DNA of 64,000 bases from Pseudomonas sp. Irchel s3h14 (GTDB lineage: Bacteria; Pseudomonadota; Gammaproteobacteria; Pseudomonadales; Pseudomonadaceae). How positions within the stretch are numbered: the stretch's first letter is position 1; each line of letters opens with the position of its first letter. Positions 1 to 8,269 of this stretch are shown piece by piece. Under the pieces are notes generated by a model that did no database searches, was not told where the DNA came from, and saw only the letters and a list, made by a program, of their open reading frames with translations. Location: the NCBI RefSeq assembly GCF_900187425.1, contig NZ_FYDJ01000001.1, forward strand, positions 186,001 through 250,000. Reading direction: 5' to 3'. Made by a program: the position numbers and the translations under genes.

Positions 1-1407
1 AAGATCCTGATCGCCAACCGTGGTGAGATTGCCGTACGAATCGTGCGTGCCTGCGCCGAGATGGGCATTCGCTCGGTCGCGATCTATTCCGACGCCGACC
101 GCCATGCGTTGCATGTGAAACGCGCGGACGAGGCCCACAGCATTGGTGCCGAGCCACTGGCCGGTTACCTGAATGCGCGCAAGCTGGTGAATCTGGCGGT
201 AGAAACCGGTTGCGATGCGCTGCACCCCGGCTACGGTTTCCTCTCGGAAAACGCTGAACTGGCAGATATCTGCGCAGAGCGCGGCATCAAGTTCATTGGT
301 CCATCGGCTGAAGTGATTCGCCGCATGGGCGACAAGACCGAAGCCCGTCGCAGCATGATCAAGGCTGGCGTACCGGTTACCCCGGGGACCGAAGGCAACG
401 TCGCGGATATCGCGGAAGCCTTGATCGAAGGCGACCGCATCGGTTATCCGGTGATGCTCAAGGCGACTTCCGGTGGTGGTGGCCGTGGTATCCGTCGCTG
501 CGACAGCCGGGAAGAACTTGAACAAGCATTCCCGCGGGTGATTTCCGAAGCCACCAAGGCCTTCGGTTCCGCGGAAGTGTTCCTGGAAAAATGCATCGTC
601 AATCCAAAACACATCGAAGCGCAGATCCTCGGCGACAGCTTTGGCAACGTGGTGCACCTGTTCGAGCGTGACTGTTCGATCCAGCGCCGTAACCAGAAGC
701 TCATCGAGATCGCCCCGAGCCCGCAACTGACCCCGGAACAGCGCGCCTACATCGGCGACCTGTCGGTGCGCGCAGCCAAAGCCGTGGGTTACGAGAACGC
801 CGGCACCGTGGAGTTCCTGCTCGCCGAGGGCGAGGTGTACTTCATGGAGATGAACACCCGGGTGCAGGTGGAACACACCATCACCGAAGAAATCACCGGC
901 ATCGACATCGTTCGCGAGCAGATTCGCATCGCGTCAGGCCTCCCGCTTTCGGTGAAACAGGAAGACATCCAGCACCGCGGTTTCGCGCTGCAATTCCGGA
1001 TCAACGCCGAAGACCCGAAAAACAACTTCCTGCCGAGCTTTGGCAAGATCACCCGTTACTACGCGCCCGGCGGCCCCGGCGTGCGCACCGACACGGCGAT
1101 CTACACCGGCTACACCATTCCGCCGTTCTACGACTCCATGTGCCTGAAACTGGTGGTCTGGGCGCTGACGTGGGAAGAGGCGATGGACCGTGGCTTGCGT
1201 GCCCTCGACGACATGCGTCTGCAAGGGGTCAAGACCACCGCCGCGTACTACCAGGAAATCCTGCGTAACCCGGAATTCCGTAGCGGTCAGTTCAATACCA
1301 GCTTCGTTGAAAGCCACCCTGAACTGACCAACTACTCGATCAAGCGCAAACCCGAAGAGCTGGCCCTGGCCATCGCCGCCGCCATCGCCGCCCACGCAGG
1401 CCTGTGA
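1..1407 (+). CDS. pycA: Pyruvate carboxylase subunit A, biotin carboxylase (5' end outside window)
   Basis: ATP-dependent biotin carboxylase subunit of the two-subunit pyruvate carboxylase; it carboxylates the biotin carried by PycB. The reading frame is open from base 1 (KILIANRGEIAVRI...), so only the extreme N-terminus is missing. The glycine-rich ATP-grasp loop (GGGGRGIRR) lies near 470-500. The MEMNTRVQVEH motif of the carboxylase active site starts at 844. The C-terminal biotin-carboxylase domain follows and ends at about 471 visible residues, the normal length for AccC-type subunits. The partner pycB begins 11 bases after the stop, so the two form an operon. An AccC of acetyl-CoA carboxylase would look similar, but that gene normally sits beside accB. 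The pycB neighbour decides the assignment. Confidence 0.95.
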   Translation, partial: KILIANRGEIAVRIVRACAEMGIRSVAIYSDADRHALHVKRADEAHSIGAEPLAGYLNARKLVNLAVETGCDALHPGYGFLSENAELADICAERGIKFIGPSAEVIRRMGDKTEARRSMIKAGVPVTPGTEGNVADIAEALIEGDRIGYPVMLKATSGGGGRGIRRCDSREELEQAFPRVISEATKAFGSAEVFLEKCIVNPKHIEAQILGDSFGNVVHLFERDCSIQRRNQKLIEIAPSPQLTPEQRAYIGDLSVRAAKAVGYENAGTVEFLLAEGEVYFMEMNTRVQVEHTITEEITGIDIVREQIRIASGLPLSVKQEDIQHRGFALQFRINAEDPKNNFLPSFGKITRYYAPGGPGVRTDTAIYTGYTIPPFYDSMCLKLVVWALTWEEAMDRGLRALDDMRLQGVKTTAAYYQEILRNPEFRSGQFNTSFVESHPELTNYSIKRKPEELALAIAAAIAAHAGL

Positions 1408-1418
1408 GGAATAGAACA

Positions 1419-3227
1419 ATGAGCAAACAAATCTACGTTACCGACACAATCCTGCGCGACGCCCACCAATCGCTGCTCGCCACCCGCATGCGCACCGAAG
1501 ACATGCTGCCGATCTGCGACAAGCTCGACAAAGTCGGCTACTGGTCGCTGGAATGCTGGGGCGGCGCGACCTTCGACGCCTGCGTACGCTTTCTGAAAGA
1601 AGACCCGTGGGAGCGTCTGCGCCAGCTGCGCGCGGCGCTGCCTAACACTCGCCTGCAAATGCTTCTGCGTGGCCAGAACCTGCTGGGTTACCGCCACTAC
1701 AGCGACGACGTGGTCAAAGCCTTCGTCGCCAAGGCCGCGGTCAATGGCATCGATGTGTTCCGCATCTTCGACGCCATGAACGACGTGCGTAACCTGCGAG
1801 TCGCCATCGAAGCGGTGAAAGCCGCCGGCAAACACGCTCAAGGCACCATCGCCTACACCACCAGCCCGGTGCACACCATCGAGGCGTTCGTGGCGCAAGC
1901 CAAGCAAATGGAAGCCATGGGTTGCGACTCGGTGGCGATCAAGGACATGGCCGGCCTGCTGACTCCGTACGCCACCGGCGAACTGGTCAAGGCATTGAAA
2001 TCCGAGCAATCGCTGCCAGTGTTCATTCACTCCCACGACACGGCTGGTCTGGCCGCGATGTGCCAAATGAAGGCCATCGAAAACGGTGCCGACCACATCG
2101 ATACCGCGATCTCCAGCTTCGCCTGGGGCACCAGCCACCCGGGCACCGAGTCGATGGTTGCCGCCCTTAAAGGCAGCGAGTTCGACACCGGCCTGAACCT
2201 GGAACTGCTGCAAGAGATCGGTCTGTACTTCTACGCCGTGCGCAAGAAGTACCACCAGTTCGAAAGCGAGTTCACCGCCGTCGACACCCGCGTTCAAGTC
2301 AACCAGGTACCGGGCGGGATGATTTCCAACCTGGCCAACCAGTTGAAAGAGCAGGGCGCCCTGAACCGCATGAGCGAAGTGCTGGCCGAAATCCCGCGCG
2401 TTCGTGAAGACCTCGGCTTCCCGCCGCTGGTGACCCCGACCTCGCAGATCGTCGGCACCCAGGCGTTCTTCAACGTGCTGGCCGGCGAGCGCTACAAGAC
2501 CATCACCAACGAAGTGAAGCTCTACCTGCAGGGCGGCTACGGCAAGGCGCCGGGCACCGTGAACGAAAAACTGCGTCGCCAGGCGATCGGCAGCGAAGAA
2601 GTGATCGACGTGCGTCCGGCCGACCTGCTCAAGCCAGAGATGACCAAACTGCGTGCCGAAATCGGTAACGTGGCCAAGTCTGAAGAAGACGTGCTGACCT
2701 ACGCCATGTTCCCGGACATCGGTCGCAAGTTCCTCGAAGAACGCGCTGCCGGCACCTTGACGCCTGAGGTGCTGCTGCCGATTCCTGAAGCTGGCGGCGT
2801 GACCTCGGCCGGTGGCGAAGGCGTACCGACCGAGTTCGTCATCGACGTCCACGGCGAAACCTACCGCGTCGACATCACCGGTGTCGGCGTCAAGGCTGAA
2901 GGCAAGCGTCACTTCTACCTGTCTATCGACGGCATGCCGGAAGAAGTGGTGTTCGAACCGCTCAACGAATTCGTCAGCGGCGGCAGCAGCAAGCGCAAGC
3001 AAGCCACTGCACCGGGCCACGTCAGCACCACCATGCCGGGCAACATCGTCGACGTGCTGGTCAAGGAAGGCGACACCGTGAAAGCCGGCCAGGCCGTGCT
3101 GATCACCGAAGCGATGAAGATGGAAACCGAAGTCCAATCGGCCATCGCCGGCAAAGTCACCGCCATCCACGTGGCCAAGGGCGATCGGGTGAACCCGGGC
3201 GAAATCCTGATCGAGATCGAAGGCTGA
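1419..3227 (+). CDS. pycB: Pyruvate carboxylase subunit B (oadA-like carboxyltransferase with biotinyl domain)
   Basis: Transfers the carboxyl group from biotin to pyruvate to make oxaloacetate, an anaplerotic step. An HMGL-like carboxyltransferase domain comes first (TDTILRDAHQSLLATR near the N-terminus), then the conserved PYC/OADA domain, then a biotinyl domain. The biotinylation motif EAMKME places the acceptor at Lys567, 35 residues from the end of a 602-residue protein. I chose the ATG at 1419, which has GAGGAA upstream, rather than an earlier in-frame codon at 1404 that overlaps the pycA stop. Many databases name this family oxaloacetate decarboxylase alpha subunit. No beta or gamma decarboxylase subunit is nearby, and pycA is adjacent, so pyruvate carboxylase is the better reading. 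Confidence 0.95.
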   Translation: MSKQIYVTDTILRDAHQSLLATRMRTEDMLPICDKLDKVGYWSLECWGGATFDACVRFLKEDPWERLRQLRAALPNTRLQMLLRGQNLLGYRHYSDDVVKAFVAKAAVNGIDVFRIFDAMNDVRNLRVAIEAVKAAGKHAQGTIAYTTSPVHTIEAFVAQAKQMEAMGCDSVAIKDMAGLLTPYATGELVKALKSEQSLPVFIHSHDTAGLAAMCQMKAIENGADHIDTAISSFAWGTSHPGTESMVAALKGSEFDTGLNLELLQEIGLYFYAVRKKYHQFESEFTAVDTRVQVNQVPGGMISNLANQLKEQGALNRMSEVLAEIPRVREDLGFPPLVTPTSQIVGTQAFFNVLAGERYKTITNEVKLYLQGGYGKAPGTVNEKLRRQAIGSEEVIDVRPADLLKPEMTKLRAEIGNVAKSEEDVLTYAMFPDIGRKFLEERAAGTLTPEVLLPIPEAGGVTSAGGEGVPTEFVIDVHGETYRVDITGVGVKAEGKRHFYLSIDGMPEEVVFEPLNEFVSGGSSKRKQATAPGHVSTTMPGNIVDVLVKEGDTVKAGQAVLITEAMKMETEVQSAIAGKVTAIHVAKGDRVNPGEILIEIEG

Positions 3228-3259
3228 GTTAACAGCCTCGATACACCGTTTTAAACCTC

Positions 3260-3288
3260 GGGGGGGCATGTGCTCCCCTTTTTTTTCG
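3260..3288 (+). terminator. Rho-independent terminator after pycAB
   Basis: A G-run followed by CATGTG and a C-run can fold into a short GC hairpin. A run of eight T follows directly. It lies 33 bases after the pycB stop and between convergent genes. Confidence 0.8.
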
Positions 3289-3305
3289 CCCCGGGTTTGT
3301 GGCTG

Positions 3306-5549
3306 TTAGAAACTCATTCGCCACTGACCCGTCACGCCGTGGTTTCGGCTGTCGGTGCCGATCTCACCAGTGAGGCCGACGCCCAGGGTGTGTTTTGCTG
3401 ACAATCCAAGGTCCAGCCCTGCATCGACCAGCAGGCTGTCACGATCCAGCGGCGCGCCGGAAACGGTGAAGTTTTTTCCGCCCGTCACCAATCGTTGGCG
3501 GGTATCGCTGTAGACGTCCCCGTAAGTGTGTTTCCAGCCGGCACTGAACCGCGGCGTCAGTTGCATGCCGTTATCCAGCGTGTTGAGCTTCGCCAGCCGC
3601 AGGCCGAATGTGCTGTTCAAATTGTTCTGCGTTTGACCGTGTACCTTCAGTGCCGCTGCGCCACCTTTTTCTGTGTAAGTGTCGCGCTGATAGCGTTGGT
3701 AGCCCAGGCTGGCAAACGGTTCGATGCTGACGTTCGCCCGGCCCAGGTTGTAACCCAATTCCGCAAAGGCCTGCTGGGTGTTGGCATCGTAACGGCCTTC
3801 GGGGCGGTCGCTGAAACCTTTGAAGGCAACCCGGCGTTTAGTGCTGCCGTCGTGGCTGCTATAGGTCGCGCCCAGGCGCAGGGACATTGGTCCGTTTTGA
3901 CGCAGGGCATAAGCTCCCACATGCCAGCTGTCGAGATCGCCGTCGAGTCCGCGGCTGTCCAGGCGCGTTTCGGACTTGCCGCTCATTACCCCGATGCGCC
4001 ATTCCTCATCGATGCCCCAATCAGCTCCCAGTACCAGGCCTTGGGTTGTGTGTTTCAGAGCGTCGTAATCGCGATCCAGCGTCCCACCGTGACCCAATGC
4101 TTGAAGCCAGACTCGGCCATTGTCCTCGCTACCCGCGGCCAGGCGTGGTGCATTGCGCTTGATGGAATTGCTGTAGCTACTGGCGCTGTCCAGCTGACGC
4201 ATGGCCGAGAGCATGGTCGCACTGATTGGGCTGTCACTGTTCAGGGTCGCTTTCGCGAGGTTGGCGTTATTGCCGCCAGCCAGCTGTTCGATGGCAACAG
4301 ATGCCGTTTGTTTGTCAGCGCTGAGCAGGGCCGCGACAGCAGCGTTTGTGGGGCTGGATGCCTTTGGCACTGTGGCGACGGAATGGGTAGCTGGGGGTGG
4401 AGTTGCAGCTGTGACGGGCTGGTCGGTAGTAGTTGTCGGTGTGGAGACCGGAACGGATGTGTCGGTAATTGCAGGTGGATTCGGAGCTTCAGCGACGGAG
4501 GGTGCTTGAGGTATGTCCGTTGACTCTTCAATGCTTTGGGCGACTTCCTTCCCGTTATCCGTGATTGCGACAGCATCCAACGGCACATCGTTACGGACGA
4601 GGATCAGGTCGACACTCTTGTCTTGGTAGTCGAGATTGGGCGTTAAAAAGGCAAGGTTGTTGAGGACTTTCCCAAATTCCCCTTCGACTTTATTGGCAAT
4701 TAGGATGTTTTTTTCGCTGATTAGCGGGTATTCACCCGGTGCTGCAACGATGTTCAGTGTGGCGCCGCCAAGGCTGGCGGTGCCATCGACTATTATCGTT
4801 TCACTTTTGCGGTCGGCATTGACCTCGTAAGTTAGCTCGGCAGTTTTGGAGAGATTCAAGTCACCTTTAACTTTCGGTGCGCCGTGCAAACCGTCGACAG
4901 AAAGCTTTCCGTTTACCTTCAGGGAACCCGTTAAACCGTTGCCCGCGAAAGCACCTTTTTCATGGATAACGACGTCGCCTTCGATAGTTCCCGGGTTGTT
5001 CAGGGTGCCTCCTGATTGCACGGTCGCTCCGCCGCCAATCTTTCCGTGGTTGACAAGCGTTCCTTGGGTCAACGCCCCACCCTGGATATGTCCATTATTT
5101 ATTAGCGTTGCTTTTGGACGTATCAGGACACCGGTATTGAAATCACCGGGACCATTCATGGTCCAAGTACTTCGTTTGAGCTCCAGGCCTTCAAAACGAC
5201 GACTCTCGCCTAACGTGCCACCGCTCGCGGTATCGAGCTGCAGGAAGTTGACACCGTCACCACCGTCAATCAATCCGGAAAGGACTCCGCGGCCAGACAC
5301 AAGGACCAGATCATCTCCATCGCCGAATGTCCGATCAATACCATCCGTTGCTTTGCTGATGGTTGTCTTGTCGGTGGCGGGATCATTTATAAATGCGTCC
5401 AGCGCCGCTATGAGCTGCTCCGGCGTTGCTCCCGAAGGAATGGTGTCATCGATGGATACTTGCTGGGCAAGCGAAATTTCAGCGCAACCCAGCGCAAGCG
5501 CAATGGCCAGCGCCAAGTGTTTTGGTCGGTATTTATGTTGAACGGACAT
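3306..5549 (-). CDS. Type V autotransporter outer-membrane beta-barrel protein
   Basis: A 747-residue classical autotransporter. Residues 1 to about 29 form a signal peptide (basic start, hydrophobic LALAIALALG, then SLAQ). A passenger of roughly 400 residues carries short glycine- and asparagine-rich strands typical of a beta-helix. A Pro/Thr/Val-rich linker (about residues 345-400) precedes a C-terminal barrel of about 270 residues starting near GRVWLQALGHGG. The protein ends in Phe (WRMSF), the usual barrel signature. No protease triad is apparent, so the passenger is probably an adhesin-like or structural domain of unknown ligand. I chose the ATG at 5549 because AGAGG lies just upstream. 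A TTG ten codons earlier lacks a clear ribosome site. The gene converges on pycB. Confidence 0.85.
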   Translation of the reverse strand: MSVQHKYRPKHLALAIALALGCAEISLAQQVSIDDTIPSGATPEQLIAALDAFINDPATDKTTISKATDGIDRTFGDGDDLVLVSGRGVLSGLIDGGDGVNFLQLDTASGGTLGESRRFEGLELKRSTWTMNGPGDFNTGVLIRPKATLINNGHIQGGALTQGTLVNHGKIGGGATVQSGGTLNNPGTIEGDVVIHEKGAFAGNGLTGSLKVNGKLSVDGLHGAPKVKGDLNLSKTAELTYEVNADRKSETIIVDGTASLGGATLNIVAAPGEYPLISEKNILIANKVEGEFGKVLNNLAFLTPNLDYQDKSVDLILVRNDVPLDAVAITDNGKEVAQSIEESTDIPQAPSVAEAPNPPAITDTSVPVSTPTTTTDQPVTAATPPPATHSVATVPKASSPTNAAVAALLSADKQTASVAIEQLAGGNNANLAKATLNSDSPISATMLSAMRQLDSASSYSNSIKRNAPRLAAGSEDNGRVWLQALGHGGTLDRDYDALKHTTQGLVLGADWGIDEEWRIGVMSGKSETRLDSRGLDGDLDSWHVGAYALRQNGPMSLRLGATYSSHDGSTKRRVAFKGFSDRPEGRYDANTQQAFAELGYNLGRANVSIEPFASLGYQRYQRDTYTEKGGAAALKVHGQTQNNLNSTFGLRLAKLNTLDNGMQLTPRFSAGWKHTYGDVYSDTRQRLVTGGKNFTVSGAPLDRDSLLVDAGLDLGLSAKHTLGVGLTGEIGTDSRNHGVTGQWRMSF

Positions 5550-5752
5550 CGAATTCGGCCTCTGTTGATAAGAGGCCAAACTCTAAGAGGGAGGCTATAG
5601 GTGCCGATGTCAGCTGCTTCCGGCGAGCTTGCGGGGGTTCTCAGAAGGTTGTGTAGAAAATTGCCAGCCTCCTGAGGAAGGTTGTTTTTACCCGTTCGGG
5701 CTGACGCTTTTTCTTACAACAAATCGAGACATGGTCGGCTATCGCAAACTCG

Positions 5753-5805
5753 GAAACTCATCTGCCACTGACTGGGCAACCCAGACTCCGTCTGTTGCTG
5801 CCGAT
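5753..5805 (-). pseudogene. Relic of the 3' end of a second autotransporter gene
   Basis: The plus-strand stretch GAAACTCAT..GCCACTGAC ... GCCGAT matches 3309-3362, the 3' end of the intact autotransporter gene, with nearly the same length (53 versus 54 bases). Read on the minus strand it gives SQWQMSF against GQWRMSF in the intact protein. The relic reads CGA where the intact gene has its TAA stop, and no barrel-coding frame continues upstream. It looks like the remnant of a tandem paralogue, cut off where the hipA module now stands. Confidence 0.6.
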
Positions 5806-5824
5806 ACTAGTATTGGTTCGAATC

Positions 5825-5963
5825 TGCATTGTTTTGCGTATTTTCTACGTAAGGTTGAATTAATCTGCATTTTATTGCGTATGGAGACGATGCTTGGTGA
5901 TGATAAATGCACTATATTGCAGTTATGGTGCGGGCTAGCTTCTGAGAGATGCATTTAAATGCA
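5825..5963 (+). promoter_or_regulatory. Four phased operator-like sites upstream of hipA
   Basis: Four copies of TGCA-N6-TGCR occur at 5825-5838, 5866-5879, 5908-5921 and 5950-5963. Their starts are 41, 42 and 42 bp apart, close to four helical turns. The last is a perfect palindrome (TGCATTTAAATGCA) ending one base before the hipA ribosome site (AGGTG, 5963-5967). The first two copies also match outside the core, 18 of 20 bases (5821-5840 and 5862-5881). This is the expected layout for cooperative autorepression by the Xre protein encoded after hipA. The protein that binds is an inference. Confidence 0.65.
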
Positions 5964-5975
5964 GGTGATGACGAT

Positions 5976-7328
5976 ATGTACGACCTGACTTTACAGATCT
6001 TTACCTCCGGGAATTGGCACGACGCCATGGTCTTAAGCTTCGACAGCCCTGAAAAAGGTTTCGAAAGTCGATGCAACTTTGGCTACGAAACCCCCTATCT
6101 CGTCGAAAACATTGAGGGTATTGGAACACCCTTTGCCAAAGCCGTAAGTGCTAGGTTTCCTTTGGACTGGGAGGGTAAGCGATCCAACGTGCCAGCATTT
6201 CTGCATGACATCGCACCTGCCGGTGCCGCCAAGAAATTTCTGCTGACACACATAGGTCGTGACAAGCCTGCTGACGTCAGTGCCGACCTTTATTTACTGG
6301 CCAGAAGCACTCCGGCACCGATTGGCAATATGCGCATAAAGGAATCCGCCGAGGCAGTAGATCAGCGCAAGCCTATAGGGTTTAAACGCCAGGACGTCAT
6401 TAGTCGGGATAACCGGTTTCTCGAATATGCCTATGAGCAGGGCGCTGCAATTGGGGGAGCAACGGGGGCAGGTGGCGAGGCGCCAAAACTCTTGTTAGCT
6501 CAGGGTAAGGGCACAGATCTATACCCCGATGCAGTATTGGACGATGCAGACGTTACCCAGCACTGGTTCGTGAAGTTCTCTCGCAATAAAGGAACCCGGA
6601 ACGATCAGGACATTCTCAGAAGCGAGTACCACTACTACAAGGCACTACAAAAACTAGGCATCGAAACGGTGGCAGAACAGGGCTTGGCCTTGGAGGAGGG
6701 GACCAAACCTAGCTTGTGGATGCAGCGTTTTGATCGGCAAGTGACCCCTCAGGGTGTCGAGCGTTTTGCCGTGGAGTCGATCTACTCTCTGGCGCAAATC
6801 ACCACGCCCGGTAGCCCGATGGACCACATGGAAGTTATCCGGCTGCTTGCGGGGCTATGGCGTGATGCGGGGCAGGCGGACCAAATCCCGAATCTCGTTG
6901 CTGACTATCTGCGTCGGGATCTGCTCAATAAAATCCTCGGCAACTCAGATAACCACGGGCGCAATACCGCAATCATCCGCGATACGGCCTCGTTTCGCCT
7001 GGCACCGATCTATGACTTGGCGCCAATGGTGATGGACGACGAAGGCGTCACAAGAACCACCAAGTGGCCGAAAGAGTTGGAGAGGGCTGGGGATGTAAAT
7101 TGGCGTGGTGTGTGCCAGGCATTGGCCGACATCGCTGATCCGAATGATCCGCTGGCAGCGCTAATTGATTTGCCGGGTTCTTTTGAACGCCTGCGTGAGG
7201 ATGCCAAACACTTGTTGGCACTCCCGGACATTCTGACTGACAACGGATTGCCCGACGCCACAATGAATCACCCGCGAATTGCATTGAAAAATCTGGAGCA
7301 GCGTTTGAAAGAGTGGGACCTGAAATGA
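5976..7328 (+). CDS. HipA-family serine/threonine kinase, putative toxin
   Basis: HipA-type kinases are toxins that phosphorylate translation factors such as GltX. This 450-residue protein has a HipA-like N-terminal region and a glycine-rich loop GGATGAGGEAPK at 160-171. The kinase core follows: GNSDNHGRN with catalytic Asp325, and IYDLAP with metal-binding Asp347. That is the same relative spacing as in E. coli HipA. I chose the ATG at 5976 because AGGTG precedes it; an upstream ATG at 5949 lies inside the operator array. The regulator gene follows with an ATGA overlap. This toxin-first order is the reverse of E. coli hipBA. The loop has Thr163 but no serine, so any autophosphorylation would differ from E. 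coli Ser150. Toxicity is inferred from family only. Confidence 0.85.
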   Translation: MYDLTLQIFTSGNWHDAMVLSFDSPEKGFESRCNFGYETPYLVENIEGIGTPFAKAVSARFPLDWEGKRSNVPAFLHDIAPAGAAKKFLLTHIGRDKPADVSADLYLLARSTPAPIGNMRIKESAEAVDQRKPIGFKRQDVISRDNRFLEYAYEQGAAIGGATGAGGEAPKLLLAQGKGTDLYPDAVLDDADVTQHWFVKFSRNKGTRNDQDILRSEYHYYKALQKLGIETVAEQGLALEEGTKPSLWMQRFDRQVTPQGVERFAVESIYSLAQITTPGSPMDHMEVIRLLAGLWRDAGQADQIPNLVADYLRRDLLNKILGNSDNHGRNTAIIRDTASFRLAPIYDLAPMVMDDEGVTRTTKWPKELERAGDVNWRGVCQALADIADPNDPLAALIDLPGSFERLREDAKHLLALPDILTDNGLPDATMNHPRIALKNLEQRLKEWDLK

Positions 7329-7603
7329 GCATGACGGTTGCCGAGCGCACATTGCTCATAGAAAGCATTCAAGAGGCGCTGGCCCAAGGCACTCTTGAGA
7401 TTGGTGAGGCAGTCCGTCGCTTGCGGGTGGAAGTCACAGGCCTGCACCAGACCCAGTTTGCAAAGATGTGCAAAGTCTCGGTGCGCACGCTGGTGCATAT
7501 CGAACATGGAGAAGGCAATCAGACGCTGAAATCGTTGAATTCGGTGTTCCGACCGTTTGGATTGAAGATGGGCGTAGTTCGGATTCGGCGCGATTTCAGC
7601 TGA
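7325..7603 (+). CDS. Xre-family HTH antitoxin/regulator paired with HipA
   Basis: A 92-residue DNA-binding protein. The helix-turn-helix lies in about residues 44-75 (QTQFAKMCKVSVRTLVHIE). This is the expected HipB role: neutralising HipA and repressing the operon. The ATG at 7325 overlaps the hipA stop as ATGA, so the two are probably translationally coupled. A GTG four codons earlier is possible but less likely. The four phased TGCA-N6-TGCR sites upstream of hipA are its likely operators. It could be only a repressor rather than a true antitoxin; sequence alone does not separate these. Confidence 0.8.
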   Translation: MSMTVAERTLLIESIQEALAQGTLEIGEAVRRLRVEVTGLHQTQFAKMCKVSVRTLVHIEHGEGNQTLKSLNSVFRPFGLKMGVVRIRRDFS

Positions 7604-7618
7604 AACTGCACGGACCAA

Positions 7619-7660
7619 TGTGGGAGCGAGCTTGCTCGCGATGGCGACACAGCAGTCAAC
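7619..7660 (+). repeat. Single REP element
   Basis: TGTGGGAGCGAGCTTGCTCGCGA is a standard P. fluorescens REP palindrome. It is followed by CAGCAGTCAACC, a fragment of the spacer seen in the double REPs at 19185 and 26674. Only one arm of the pair is present. Confidence 0.8.
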
Positions 7661-7787
7661 CAAGTATTGAATTCGTCACTTCATTCGGTGCTTGGTGTAG
7701 GACCGCTCTGAGATAAGGAGACCGGGTTTTACATCGAATGAGGGCTCGCCTATAGTTCGCCCGTCGCCGACGAATCGGTGATCGATC

Positions 7788-7957
7788 TTAGCCGGTCGAA
7801 CAAAGAGTGCACGGGCGCCCCCTGAAAGGAGGCGCTTTTTGCTGCCTATGTTTTTATGCCTATGGCGGCTGTGCGTGGGACACCTTCGGGTGTGCCGGAG
7901 TTCTCTTTGTCCGGTCGGCTAACCCGCGTACAGCTGTCACCTAAATTTGCTTAGCCG
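7788..7957 (+). ncRNA. Conserved structured leader of a small DUF gene (copy 1)
   Basis: This 5' leader shares a strong core with the leader at 49120-49282. Shared parts are GGCTGTGCGT, a TTCG-capped hairpin (ACACC/GGTGT, 7880-7893), and GCGTACAGCTG. GCTGTGCG (7868-7875) can pair with CGTACAGC (7927-7934) around the hairpin, with one G-U pair. TTAGCCG occurs at 7788-7794 and 7951-7957, and its exact complement CGGCTAA lies between them at 7916-7922. The middle strand could pair with either copy. In copy 2 all three strands carry the matching C-to-T/G-to-A change. The start codon of the downstream gene lies 38 bases after the second TTAGCCG. The ligand or signal is unknown, and I do not recognise a named RNA family. 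Confidence 0.6.
7815..7840 (+). terminator. Terminator-like hairpin inside the leader
   Basis: GCGCC (7815-7819) pairs with GGCGC (7831-7835). An inner CCT/AGG closes on a GAA loop, and five T follow. It lies between the first TTAGCCG and the conserved core, so it could stop transcripts early. In the second leader the same position holds a 6-bp CAGGTA/TACCTG hairpin without a T-run. Confidence 0.55.
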
Positions 7958-7994
7958 CGAACGGTGGGAGCTCTTCACTCAGAGAGAAATCCCC

Positions 7995-8264
7995 ATGTCC
8001 AAATATCACCCGCTCCAAGGCAACTTCAGCGTCGGCCCGACGTTGTACATCGACACCGAAGCCCGTACTTCCGACCTTCTTGAAACTGCCACCCATCGAA
8101 TCAAAGCCGCACGAAATCTGCTCAACAGCGTCACATGTCTGTGCGTGAAGGATGCGGAAGGTCATGACTTGGAACACTTTGCCAACGCTGCGCATATGTT
8201 GATCCAGGATGGCTGTGACGCCTTGGATGCGTTGGGCTGGAAGCTGGATAAAACCACACGTTAA
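7995..8264 (+). CDS. Small DUF3077/DUF6124-like protein of unknown function
   Basis: An 89-residue cytoplasmic protein with no signal peptide or membrane segment. It is mostly helical in appearance (DLLETATHRIKAARNLLNSV and a C-terminal LIQDGCDALDALGWKL). It resembles the small Pseudomonas proteins annotated DUF3077 or DUF6124, as does the 131-residue protein at 48686-49081. The two genes share the same leader, which supports common regulation. I chose the ATG at 7995, since the open frame upstream runs through the leader. The function is unknown; the family assignment is from memory of its look, not from a search. Confidence 0.65.
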   Translation: MSKYHPLQGNFSVGPTLYIDTEARTSDLLETATHRIKAARNLLNSVTCLCVKDAEGHDLEHFANAAHMLIQDGCDALDALGWKLDKTTR

Positions 8265-8269
8265 AGATT

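Noticed and set aside
1332-3269. Open frame of 645 codons antisense to pycB
   Set aside because: Shadow frame with no recognisable domain; pycB is certain.
5629-5958. 109-codon plus-strand frame before hipA
   Set aside because: It runs through the autotransporter relic and the operator array and has no family or ribosome site support.
7468-7716. 82-codon frame overlapping the xre gene
   Set aside because: It continues through a REP element, a usual cause of false frames.
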